64,000 bases of DNA from Pinibacter sp031553495 (GTDB lineage: Bacteria > Bacteroidota > Bacteroidia > Chitinophagales > Chitinophagaceae): the NCBI GenBank assembly GCA_031553495.1, contig JAVBLN010000005.1:1-64000 (forward strand), read 5' to 3'. Positions 42,729 to 50,891 of this stretch are shown one piece after another. The notes under the pieces are model-generated. The model searched no databases, was not told the DNA's origin, and saw only the letters and a program-made list of their open reading frames with translations. Each line of letters starts with the position of its first letter. Position 1 is the first letter of the stretch. The translations under genes and the position numbers were made by a program.

Positions 42729-44693
42729 ATGAAAATGAAACGTTTTTTAACAGTACCAGTTGTCATTTGTTTTATTGCTGCATCAATATCCGCGCAAGCG
42801 CAAAAGCTTATACAGCTTGCTTCGCCGGATAATAGCATAAAAATTTCAATTGATTTAAAAGACAAAATTTATTATTCTGTTACATGCAACAATGATGTTT
42901 TGCTGAAAGATTGTTATTTACAGCTCACTTTAGAAAATGAAACATTGGGTCAGCAACCTAAGCTGCAAAAGCAACGAAGTTTTATAATAAATACCGAAGC
43001 TGTACCGGTGGTTCCGTTAAAATTCTCCACTGTTAAAGATCACTGTAACGGAATGTTGCTAAGCTTTAAGAACAACTTTGCTGTTGAATTTCGGGCATAT
43101 AATGACGGCATTGCTTATCGCTTCATAACGAACAATAAAGACAGTGCATATGTGATGAATGAAGACTTCGCAATCAATTTTCCTGAAAATTATTTAGTGC
43201 ACTTACAGCAAACACCCTCTTTTAAAACTTCTTACGAATACCCTTATACGCATCTAAGTTCAAATGAATTTAATGAAGCGGGTAAAATGTCAACACTGCC
43301 GGTTCTTATCGATACAAGAAAAGAATACAAGATGCTTATTTCAGAGTCTGATCTTTTCGATTATCCCTGCATGTTTTTAAAAGGCACTAACACCAATGGC
43401 ATGCATTCCGTTTTTCCAAAAGTGCCACTTGAGTTTGGCGATGATGGTGACCGTAGCGTAAAGATCACAAAGGAAGCTGATTATATAGCAAAGACTGCAG
43501 GAAAAAGAAATTACCCGTGGCGCTACATAGTGATCACTAAAAACGACGGGCAGTTGCTGGAAAACACCATGACATTTAAACTCGCGCCACCGAACGCATT
43601 GCAGGAAACATCCTGGATAAAACCGGGACAGGTAAGCTGGGAATGGTGGAACGACGCGTCTCCGTATGGACCTGATGTAAATTTTGTTGCCGGTTATAAT
43701 CTTGAAACATACAAGTATTATATCGACTTTGCTTCGAAGTATGGTATTCCCTACATTATTATGGATGAAGGCTGGGCAAAGAGTACACGTGATCCATATA
43801 CGCCCAATCCGAAGGTGGACCTGCATGAGCTTATACGTTACGGTAAAACAAAAAATGTAGGAGTTGTGCTATGGCTCACATGGCTTACTGTTGAAAACAA
43901 TTTCGATTTGTTTAAAACTTTTAATGAATGGGGAGTGAAAGGTGTTAAAATAGATTTCATGGATCGCAGCGACCAATGGATGGTAAATTATTATGAACGT
44001 GTAGCCAAAGAAGCCGCAAAATATAATTTGTTTATCGATTTTCACGGGGCCTTTAAACCGGCAGGTTTGGAGCGCAAATATCCTAACATACTTTCTTACG
44101 AAGGTGTTTTAGGGTTAGAGCAAATGGGCAATTGCAAACCCGACAATAGTATTTATTTTCCATTTATGCGAAACGCCGTTGGCGCCATGGATTTTACTCC
44201 CGGCGCCATGATCAATATGCAGCCGAATGTGTACAGGGCCGAGCGTCCGAATGCCGCAGGCATTGGAACAAGAGCTAATCAAATGTCGATGTTTGTAATT
44301 TTTGAAAGCGGTTTGCAAATGCTTGCAGACAATCCGACTTTGTATTATCGCAATGCCGAATGCACTGATTTTATTGCAAGCGTTCCCGTTACATGGGACG
44401 AAACCAAAGCATTAAAATGTGAAGTGGGCGAATATGTAATAGTTGCTAAACGCAAAGGCAACGAATGGTTTATCGGCGGTATGACGAACAGTAAAGAAAG
44501 AAGTATTGACGTGAATCTCGATTTTCTTACAGATGGCAAAACTTACGAAATGACATCGTTTGAAGACGGCATCAACGCCGGTCGCCAGGCAATGGACTAT
44601 AGAAAAAAAGTGGCTCAGGTGAAAAATGGAAATAAGCTAACAATAAAAATGGTTAGGAACGGAGGATTTGCAGCACGGCTGAAACCTATGTAA
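42729..44693 (+). CDS. Glycoside hydrolase family 97 enzyme
   Basis: A 654-residue secreted GH97 enzyme (signal peptide about 1-24, ending AQA). The N-terminal beta-supersandwich (25-290) has YNDGIAYRF near 124. The catalytic barrel includes WEWWNDASPYG near 305, YIIMDEGWA near 342, KGVKIDFMDRSDQ with D409, and SYEGVLGLEQ near 457. An Asp at the KIDF position is what retaining GH97 alpha-galactosidases have, whereas inverting SusB-type alpha-glucosidases use glutamates; so a retaining alpha-galactosidase is the better guess. It forms the downstream part of the PUL with EEP and GH76. Confidence 0.88.
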   Translation: MKMKRFLTVPVVICFIAASISAQAQKLIQLASPDNSIKISIDLKDKIYYSVTCNNDVLLKDCYLQLTLENETLGQQPKLQKQRSFIINTEAVPVVPLKFSTVKDHCNGMLLSFKNNFAVEFRAYNDGIAYRFITNNKDSAYVMNEDFAINFPENYLVHLQQTPSFKTSYEYPYTHLSSNEFNEAGKMSTLPVLIDTRKEYKMLISESDLFDYPCMFLKGTNTNGMHSVFPKVPLEFGDDGDRSVKITKEADYIAKTAGKRNYPWRYIVITKNDGQLLENTMTFKLAPPNALQETSWIKPGQVSWEWWNDASPYGPDVNFVAGYNLETYKYYIDFASKYGIPYIIMDEGWAKSTRDPYTPNPKVDLHELIRYGKTKNVGVVLWLTWLTVENNFDLFKTFNEWGVKGVKIDFMDRSDQWMVNYYERVAKEAAKYNLFIDFHGAFKPAGLERKYPNILSYEGVLGLEQMGNCKPDNSIYFPFMRNAVGAMDFTPGAMINMQPNVYRAERPNAAGIGTRANQMSMFVIFESGLQMLADNPTLYYRNAECTDFIASVPVTWDETKALKCEVGEYVIVAKRKGNEWFIGGMTNSKERSIDVNLDFLTDGKTYEMTSFEDGINAGRQAMDYRKKVAQVKNGNKLTIKMVRNGGFAARLKPM

Positions 44694-44755
44694 ATATTGC
44701 GTTGTAAGCTTCACTTGGCAGTAGAGATGTCATAAGTCAGAGATCAGAAGAAATT

Positions 44756-44846
44756 GTTAACCACAAGGCACACAAGGGTTTTTGCTGAAGAGCTGCCAAC
44801 CCTTGTGTACCTTGCGCCTCTATTGTGGCCCTTGTGGTTAAACAAC
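44756..44846. repeat. Long hairpin repeat, GTTAACCACAAGG family, copy 1
   Basis: Outer arms TTAACCACAAGG and CCCTTGTGGTTAA, inner arms CACAAGGGTT and AACCCTTGTG. The second copy is at 48056, with an extra stretch in its left arm. It lies between GH97 and GH76 genes. Confidence 0.75.
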
Positions 44847-44948
44847 GGTGCTGTTCGACATGCGTGTATTTCGCTTATACAAGACACTTATATCTGAACC
44901 ATATCTGGTATCTGATCCCTGATTTCACAAAGAACAAAAAATAACATT

Positions 44949-46046
44949 ATGAAAATTAGAACCCAATTACTTTTTACTGTAGCACTATTTCTATGCTTTT
45001 GTTTTTGCGTACTATCGGCGAAGGCGCAAAATAAATACGATTATAAAACGGAATGCTTTAAATTGTACAACAACATTAATAAAAATCAGTATGATGAAAA
45101 ATCAGGCCTGTATGTTGAGCTTCCGGGAGCTGAAGACAATCCCAAACCTTTCGCATATCTGTGGCCGTTAACATGTTTGTACCAAACAGCGAATGAATTG
45201 GAAGCGATTTCTTCTTCAAAAAAGTATATGTCGTTCACATGGAATTGTATTAAGAAATATGAAGACCCTACCCCGCCTGCCCTTGGTTATTCATCTTATA
45301 TTATAACGGAAAAAGATTCGCGTTACTACGACGATAACCAATGGATTGGTATTGCCGCGCTGGATGCGTATTTTAGAACAAAGAACAAAAAGTATTTTAC
45401 CATTGGTGAAAATATTTATAAGTTCATGATGACAGGATTTGATACGCTAACCGGCGGAGGATTGTACTGGCGGGAAGATAAAAAAGAAAGCAAAAACACT
45501 TGCTCTAACGGGCCGGGCATTTTGATAGCATTGCAAATGTATAAAGCTACTAAACAGCAACCTTATCTTGACACCGCGTTGATGCTATATCATTGGACAA
45601 ACAAAACGCTTCAAATGCCAAACGGCCTATACTATGATAATATAGATGTGGCATCCGGTAAAATTCAGAAATGGGTATTCTCCTATAACACAGGCACTAT
45701 GCTGCAAAGCAATGTGTACTTATATGAAATTACCGGCGAACAAAAATACTTGCAGGAAGCCACACGCATTGCTGATAATGCAATTGATTATTTCTGCAAC
45801 AAAAAATTCAGGGATAACTATTGGTTTACCGCGGTACTCCTAAGGGGCTATCAGCAATTGCTGCAACACCATTATGACGCGAAGTATGTTGCCGCGTTTA
45901 AACAATGTACTGATAATGTGCTTGAAAATAATATGAATGAAAATGGATTAGTAGGTAAAGAAAAACCGGTGGGATTAGTGCAACAGGCGGGCATTGTAGA
46001 GATTTTAGCAAGGCTAGTGGAGATTGATAAAAAATATAGTAAGTAG
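44949..46046 (+). CDS. Glycoside hydrolase family 76-like (alpha-1,6-mannanase type)
   Basis: A 365-residue secreted GH76-like enzyme (signal peptide about 1-26, ending AKA). It has an (alpha/alpha)6 barrel layout, with FAYLWPLTCLYQTANELE near 68 and the double Asp YYDDNQWIG (D128, D129) that forms the GH76 catalytic pair. GLYWREDKKESKNTCSNGPG near 174 and VFSYNTGTMLQSNVYLYEIT near 230 fit too. GH76 cuts alpha-1,6-mannan, as in yeast cell walls. It is the last plus-strand gene of the PUL and ends at a hairpin shared with the convergent CHAD gene. Confidence 0.87.
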   Translation: MKIRTQLLFTVALFLCFCFCVLSAKAQNKYDYKTECFKLYNNINKNQYDEKSGLYVELPGAEDNPKPFAYLWPLTCLYQTANELEAISSSKKYMSFTWNCIKKYEDPTPPALGYSSYIITEKDSRYYDDNQWIGIAALDAYFRTKNKKYFTIGENIYKFMMTGFDTLTGGGLYWREDKKESKNTCSNGPGILIALQMYKATKQQPYLDTALMLYHWTNKTLQMPNGLYYDNIDVASGKIQKWVFSYNTGTMLQSNVYLYEITGEQKYLQEATRIADNAIDYFCNKKFRDNYWFTAVLLRGYQQLLQHHYDAKYVAAFKQCTDNVLENNMNENGLVGKEKPVGLVQQAGIVEILARLVEIDKKYSK

Positions 46047-46140
46047 ATTTTTTTTGTCCACTAATTACACGGATTGACACAAATTATTGTTTTCATTTGT
46101 AAGCATTCGTGTTAATTAGTGCAATTCGTGGACAAAAATC
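46046..46140. terminator. Bidirectional terminator-like hairpin between GH76 and CHAD genes
   Basis: GATTTTTTTTGTCCAC at the left and GTGGACAAAAATC at the right are inverted arms, and CACGGATTGACACAAAT pairs imperfectly with ATTCGTGTTAATTAGTG. T-runs occur on both strands, so it can stop both convergent genes. Confidence 0.7.
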
Positions 46141-46141
46141 T

Positions 46142-46951
46142 TCAGAGGGCTTTCCCTGAATTTTCAAAATCACTTTTTATTCTTTCCAAATATACCAGTA
46201 TGGGCAGCTTTAATTGTTCTTTTGAATCCGTAAGCTGCTTAATTAATTCTTCTTTAGCAGCGCCTTCGTCTATTCCTTTTAATTCTTCATAGTTCAGTAT
46301 TTCCCGGAAGGTAACCACATCCTGGATGTCGCCCAATTGAGAAGTGATCTTTTGTATATGCTGTTCAAACTGAAGCGCAACAATTATTTCAGATCTTCCA
46401 AAACGTTGAATAAATTTCCAGTTGTATAAAATGTCTTTTAATATCTTTCGGATAGCGTGCATATTAACTTCTGTGTTTCCTGCAGATATGAGCTTGTGCA
46501 ATGCTTCCTGTTTTCTTTTAATAAAACGATGAACAGTCCTTTTGGAAATGCCGGTATTTATTTTCTTTAGTAATTTTTTCTTTTTTAAAACCTGCGTCTG
46601 TTCGGTTAGTTGGCGGGCCATTATTTTATAAGCATCTTTCTGCGCTTCAAGTCGCTGAATTAAACTAGATAACGCTTCTTCTTTCTTTTCATTTTTAATG
46701 GTATGAATAAATAATTGAACATTTCGGATCATTCCCACGCAATTATAAAACGCTTTTAAACCGCCAGGAATTTTAAGTTCTTTTTGATCTTTATTCTCAT
46801 TCAGCATTCTTAGTAATGCCCGCAATTTTTTTACAGTTACCCTAAACGCATGAATGTCCTCTTTTTCAAAGCCATTCACAACTTTTGTAGAAAGTTTTTT
46901 TATCTCTTTGCATTTCTTTTCAATTTCTGTTTTAACATGTTTTCTACTCAT
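46142..46951 (-). CDS. CHAD domain protein
   Basis: A 269-residue CHAD-domain protein, an all-helical fold that binds inorganic polyphosphate through conserved His and basic residues. Seen: EKEDIHAFRVTVKKLRALLR near 29, VNMHAIRKILKDILYNWKFI near 160, and a high Lys/Arg content throughout. No triphosphatase (CYTH) domain is attached. It is cytosolic. It is 38 bases downstream of the ThuA gene on the same strand, so co-transcription is likely, though the roles look unrelated. Confidence 0.85.
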   Translation of the reverse strand: MSRKHVKTEIEKKCKEIKKLSTKVVNGFEKEDIHAFRVTVKKLRALLRMLNENKDQKELKIPGGLKAFYNCVGMIRNVQLFIHTIKNEKKEEALSSLIQRLEAQKDAYKIMARQLTEQTQVLKKKKLLKKINTGISKRTVHRFIKRKQEALHKLISAGNTEVNMHAIRKILKDILYNWKFIQRFGRSEIIVALQFEQHIQKITSQLGDIQDVVTFREILNYEELKGIDEGAAKEELIKQLTDSKEQLKLPILVYLERIKSDFENSGKAL

Positions 46952-46989
46952 AATTCTGCATCTTCAGTTTACAAATTCACGGCATTCTC

Positions 46990-47781
46990 TCACTTGCCGG
47001 CCGCCCAAAAAATCGCGTTGCGGAACAAAGTAGTGTAAGCCGTGTTATCAAATAGTTCAGGCGCATGTCCCATAAAAATGTAAACATTTCTTGCCGCAAC
47101 ATTTTTGTTCGTCCACACCACAGGATGGTCACCCATTTTCACATTGCTTTGCGGACTATAGCTTGATTCATTTACGCTGGCCAGCACATGTACATTCGCA
47201 CGAGGACTTTTATTGTAAGTGTACCATTCTTCCTTATTAATCACAAAATCTTTCGGCACATTTTTCATACATGGATGTATTGAATCTTCAACAGTTACAT
47301 TACCATTTGCGAATGTTGCTATGTAATTAGAAAATCTTATTCCCCCCATAAAGTCTGAAAACCATTGCCACATGGGGTATCCGTCAAACTCGCCAAGCAA
47401 TGTGGCATGATGAAAACCTATCCAGCCGCCTTTGCCTCGATTAATGTAATTTATAAAAGCGTCCTCTGCTTTTTTTGGCCAGGTATAAGGAGGGTAATCC
47501 AGTTGTATAAACACCTTATAACGTTTTAAAAATTTATCATCAATCGAATCTGTACTATTAATATAATCGATAGCGAAATTTTTTTCTACTGCCAATTTAT
47601 CCAGCCACACTTTTGCCGCTTTTGAATATGCCAGATGGTGTCCGCCGTTTTCATATAGCACCAACGCTCTAAACTTTGTTGATTTTTTCGCTTCCGCATT
47701 TATTGAAAAAACCAATGCCAATACAATAGCAGCCAATAAGTACAATACGTTTTTCGGGTTAGAGATCAGTTTTGGTTTCAT
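46990..47781 (-). CDS. ThuA-like domain protein, secreted
   Basis: A 263-residue secreted ThuA-like protein (signal peptide about 10-31, ending AEA). ThuA has a class I glutamine-amidotransferase-like flavodoxin fold and is tied to trehalose or related sugar use. Seen: LVLYENGGHHLAYS near 41, FIQLDYPPYTWPKKAEDAF near 92, GKGGWIGFHHATLL near 115, and the C-terminal VVWTNKNVAARNVYIFMGH. It is likely a periplasmic carbohydrate enzyme related to the PUL, but its activity is not assigned. Confidence 0.85.
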   Translation of the reverse strand: MKPKLISNPKNVLYLLAAIVLALVFSINAEAKKSTKFRALVLYENGGHHLAYSKAAKVWLDKLAVEKNFAIDYINSTDSIDDKFLKRYKVFIQLDYPPYTWPKKAEDAFINYINRGKGGWIGFHHATLLGEFDGYPMWQWFSDFMGGIRFSNYIATFANGNVTVEDSIHPCMKNVPKDFVINKEEWYTYNKSPRANVHVLASVNESSYSPQSNVKMGDHPVVWTNKNVAARNVYIFMGHAPELFDNTAYTTLFRNAIFWAAGK

Positions 47782-47841
47782 AAAAACAAGTTTTAATAAA
47801 TTTAAATAATAATATCCAAATGGCTGGTCGTTTCTGCTATT

Positions 47842-47948
47842 TTATACTTTGCACCACATAACTTCATGCATCTGTTTTTTGGGGACCAGCGGTATTGCTA
47901 CTATTAAGCATCGTTGTGTCACTCACTTGTACGGTTGTAATGCTATTG
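47842..47948 (+). repeat. Interspersed repeat, core-A copy
   Basis: Left tail TTATACTTTGC, TTTTTTGGGGACCAGCGG, CTACTATTAAGC, GTTGTGTCACTCACTTGTAC, AATGCTATTGAAC. Poly-T end faces the ThuA ATG. Inverted partner at 48294. Confidence 0.85.
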
Positions 47949-48055
47949 AACAAGTTATGAGTTATGAGTAGTAAGTGCTTTTATTTTCACATGCAATATA
48001 TGCTTAAAGCACTTTCAACTTTCAATTTTCAACTATACAGCATTCTCAATTTATT

Positions 48056-48163
48056 TTAACCACAAGGTTCACCAGGAAAGCACAAGGCACACAAAGGTTG
48101 GTAACGATTCAGCAAACCCTTGTGTACCTTGAGCCTCTATTGTGCCCCTTGTGGTTAAACAAC
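48056..48163. repeat. Long hairpin repeat, GTTAACCACAAGG family, copy 2
   Basis: TTAACCACAAGG ... CCCCTTGTGGTTAA outer arms with AGGCACACAAAGG and CCCTTGTGTACCTTG inside, and the shared right part CCTCTATTGTG. About 20 bases longer in the left arm than the copy at 44756. Confidence 0.75.
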
Positions 48164-48293
48164 TAAAATAAATGTCTACTTTTTTCAGGACGGGACACAG
48201 AAAAGGTTAAGCGAGCTTTGCAATCTTTACGATAAACTATTTTCACTATCTTCAACAATTTGTAGTTTTAATTTTAAAAAATTCAAGATGAAA

Positions 48294-48420
48294 ATTGGAA
48301 ATGTTGCACTTTGCTGAATAGCATTACTACCGTACAAGTGAGTGACACAACGATGCTCAATAGTAGCAATGCGGCTGACATCATAAAAAAGCTTGTACAT
48401 TTTACGATATTCGAAACTTA
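48294..48420 (-). repeat. Interspersed repeat, core-A copy
   Basis: AATTGGAAATGTTGCACTTT tail, GAATAGCATTACTACC, GTACAAGTGAGTGACACAAC, CTCAATAGTAGC, A-run, and outer tail CGAAACTTA. A-run end faces bioD. Confidence 0.8.
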
Positions 48421-48452
48421 AAAAACAAACCATCAAAACAAATTTTTAATCT

Positions 48453-49091
48453 ATGAACCCGATTTTTATCACAGGCATTGGAACAGAAATTGGTAAAACC
48501 TTAGTGGCCGCAATAGTTACGGAAGCGCTGGAAGCCGACTACTGGAAGCCTGTTCAGGCCGGCTTCGACGACGGTACCGATACCGAATGGATCAAAGAAA
48601 GAATAACTAATTCGCATTCGGTTTTTCACAAAGAATCTTATAAGCTTATACTGCCGGCATCGCCACATATTTCGGCAAGAGAAGAAAACATTCATATTGA
48701 TCTCAACAAAATCGCAGACGATTTTTATGCCATTCAAAAAACCGGGAAACCGCTTGTAATGGAAGGTGCCGGAGGCTTATTCGTTCCTCTGAATGAAGAT
48801 GAATTTGTAATTGATCTTATTGCAAAACTTAACGCAACCGTAATACTGGTGAGCAGAAATTACCTGGGCAGCATTAATCATTCCATTCTTACGGCGCAGG
48901 CTTGCAAGGCCAGAAATATTAATGTGGCAGGCTGGATATTCAACGATCAATACCTGCATTACGAAAGCGAAATTGCGAAATGGAGCGGCTATCCCGCTTT
49001 GGGAAGTGTTCCATTTACAGGTAATATTGACAAAAGTTTTATAAGCCACCAGGCTGTAAATTTGCAGGAAGCTTTGAAGAAAGTGTTATGA
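48453..49091 (+). CDS. bioD: Dethiobiotin synthetase BioD
   Basis: A 212-residue ATP-dependent enzyme that closes the ureido ring of biotin precursor diaminopelargonate. P-loop TGIGTEIGKT at 7-16, then WKPVQAGFDDGTDTEW near 32, VMEGAGGLFVPL near 100. Usual length. No other bio gene is nearby; instead it overlaps the next gene by four bases and leads a transcript with a folate and a lipid A enzyme. Confidence 0.92.
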   Translation: MNPIFITGIGTEIGKTLVAAIVTEALEADYWKPVQAGFDDGTDTEWIKERITNSHSVFHKESYKLILPASPHISAREENIHIDLNKIADDFYAIQKTGKPLVMEGAGGLFVPLNEDEFVIDLIAKLNATVILVSRNYLGSINHSILTAQACKARNINVAGWIFNDQYLHYESEIAKWSGYPALGSVPFTGNIDKSFISHQAVNLQEALKKVL

Positions 49092-49651
49092 CAAAAAAAG
49101 AAATAAGAAAATTATACAAGCAAAAAAGAATTGAACTTCCTGAGAAAGAAAGGCGGAAATTCGACGACTTGCTGCTTATAAGTTTTCAGCAGCTTTGGTA
49201 CGATAACATACAAGTGGTGATGAGTTATTGGCCTCTGCAAACAATGGCCGAGCTAAACACACATCTGTTCACCGATTATCTTTCTTTCAGAATTCCGGGT
49301 TTGCAGGTGGTATATCCGCTTATAAAAAACGGATACCTGGAAGCTGTGCTGGTTGATGAAAATACAAATTTCAAGGTCAATGATTATAATATAACAGAAC
49401 CAATTGACGGCACAACTATTGATCCCAAAGCTATAGATTTGGTGCTTACTCCGCTGCTGGCGTTCGATAAAAACGGTTACAGGGTTGGCTATGGCAAAGG
49501 TTATTATGATAAATTCCTTGCAACCTGCCGCCCTGATGTTATCAAAATCGGATGCAGTTATTTTGATCCGGTTGATAGTATTGATGATATCAACGAATTT
49601 GATGTACCTTTAAATATATGTATTACACCTAACAGAACACATGAATTTTAA
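49088..49651 (+). CDS. 5-formyltetrahydrofolate cyclo-ligase
   Basis: A 187-residue member of the 5-FTHF cyclo-ligase family (MTHFS/YgfA), which turns 5-formyl-THF into 5,10-methenyl-THF with ATP. N-terminal TKKEIRKLYKQKR, the central VMSYWPLQTMAEL, and the C-terminal block LVLTPLLAFDKNGYRVGYGKGYYDKFL are clear. Start overlaps bioD by four bases and its end overlaps lpxK by 11 bases, so translation is probably coupled. Confidence 0.92.
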   Translation: MTKKEIRKLYKQKRIELPEKERRKFDDLLLISFQQLWYDNIQVVMSYWPLQTMAELNTHLFTDYLSFRIPGLQVVYPLIKNGYLEAVLVDENTNFKVNDYNITEPIDGTTIDPKAIDLVLTPLLAFDKNGYRVGYGKGYYDKFLATCRPDVIKIGCSYFDPVDSIDDINEFDVPLNICITPNRTHEF

Positions 49652-50732
49652 TATACCGCTTTTAAAACCTATTCGCATTTTATTATTTCCGGTTTCCGTT
49701 GTTTATCTTTTAGTAGTCTGGTTGCGCAATAAATTATTTGATAAAGGCATCATAAGATCGGCGTCGTTCAACTTGCCCATTATTTGCGTTGGAAACCTTG
49801 CTGTGGGCGGCACAGGAAAATCGCCAATGGTGGAATACCTGGCAAAATTATTGTTACCTCAATTTAATACAGCCACGCTCAGCCGCGGTTATAAGCGTAA
49901 AACAAAAGGCTATGCACTAGCAGGGCCGGGCACTACAGCGCTTGAAATAGGCGACGAGCCTATGCAATTTCATAATAAATTTCCACAATTGGCAGTGGCA
50001 GTTGGCGAAGAAAGATTGTTCGCTATTCCAATGCTGCTGCACGATAAACCGAAAACGGAGGTCATCATTCTTGATGACGCGTTTCAGCACAGATCGGTGA
50101 AAGCAGGCTTTAATATTGTGCTTACCGAGTATAGTAATTTATATACTTACGATTGGTATTTACCCACCGGCGATCTGCGCGATTTAAAATCCAGCGCTCA
50201 TCGTGCCGATATAATTGTGGTAACAAAATGTCCCGGCGATCTTTCGCAGGAAAAAAAACAATCCGTCATAAAAGCGCTTTCACCATTGCCGGAGCAGCAA
50301 GTATTTTTTTCCACCATTCGCTATGGAGCGCTTTATCACATTATAAACAAAACAACAATTGAACTGAACGACGACATGGAAGTATTGCTGGTAACGGGAA
50401 TCGCGAATCCGGTGCCACTAAAAAAAATGTTGAATGAAAAAAGTAAATGTTATTATGAACAGGCTTATAGCGATCATTTTATTTTTACAATAGATGATTT
50501 AAACGACATTCAGAAAAAATTCAATGCCATACAAGCAACAAAAAAAATAATTTTAACAACAGAGAAAGATGCGGTGCGTTTGGTAAAATTTGAACAAAAC
50601 CTGCAAGAACTCCCATTCTATGTAATACCCATTGAAATGCAATTTCTGTTTGACGAAAGCGATGATTTCAGCAATTTAATTATTACATTTATAAATAGAG
50701 AAAGCAGAGGTCAGAAGTCAGGCGATGATTAA
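49641..50732 (+). CDS. lpxK: Tetraacyldisaccharide 4'-kinase LpxK
   Basis: A 363-residue inner-membrane-associated kinase that adds the 4'-phosphate to lipid A precursor. N-terminal hydrophobic segment (about 8-27), P-loop VGNLAVGGTGKSP near 52, LSRGYKRKTKGYAL near 78, ILDDAFQHRSVKAG near 140. Normal length. It shows that the organism makes lipid A and closes this small transcript. Confidence 0.92.
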   Translation: MNFNIPLLKPIRILLFPVSVVYLLVVWLRNKLFDKGIIRSASFNLPIICVGNLAVGGTGKSPMVEYLAKLLLPQFNTATLSRGYKRKTKGYALAGPGTTALEIGDEPMQFHNKFPQLAVAVGEERLFAIPMLLHDKPKTEVIILDDAFQHRSVKAGFNIVLTEYSNLYTYDWYLPTGDLRDLKSSAHRADIIVVTKCPGDLSQEKKQSVIKALSPLPEQQVFFSTIRYGALYHIINKTTIELNDDMEVLLVTGIANPVPLKKMLNEKSKCYYEQAYSDHFIFTIDDLNDIQKKFNAIQATKKIILTTEKDAVRLVKFEQNLQELPFYVIPIEMQFLFDESDDFSNLIITFINRESRGQKSGDD

Positions 50733-50756
50733 AGAAAACATGAGGTTATTTGAGTT

Positions 50757-50832
50757 ATTTTTTGGGGATACCAGCGACAGCTTTTCATGGCATCATCGTT
50801 GCGTCGCAATCACTTCATCGGTAGTATTTCAT
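50757..50832 (+). repeat. Interspersed repeat, core-C copy
   Basis: TTATTTTTTGGGGATACCAGC, TTTTCATGGCATCATCG, TTGCGTCGCAATCACTTCAT, GGTAGTATTTC. It matches the minus-strand half at 15694. Poly-T end faces lpxK, 25 bases from its stop. Confidence 0.8.
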
Positions 50833-50891
50833 GGCAACAACCAACAACCACTTAATCCTCCCATTGTTCCTTTCTATTAATAAAAAAAATC

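Larger units (their letters stand above)
47782..48452. other. Intergenic region with inverted repeat pair around a hairpin repeat
   Basis: It holds a plus core-A copy (47842-47948), AT-rich direct repeats (GAGTTATGAG, TTCAACTTTCAA), the second GTTAACCACAAGG hairpin (48056-48163) and a minus core-A copy (48294-48420). No gene. The region separates the divergent ThuA and bioD genes. Confidence 0.7.

Noticed and set aside
48227..48436. Minus-strand open frame of 69 codons
   Set aside because: Same repeat-derived peptide (IEHRCVTHLYGSNAI) in the bioD upstream region; no RBS and no conserved partner.
48453..50732. Biotin operon around bioD
   Set aside because: The two following genes are a folate cyclo-ligase and lpxK; no bioA, bioB, bioF or bioC is present.
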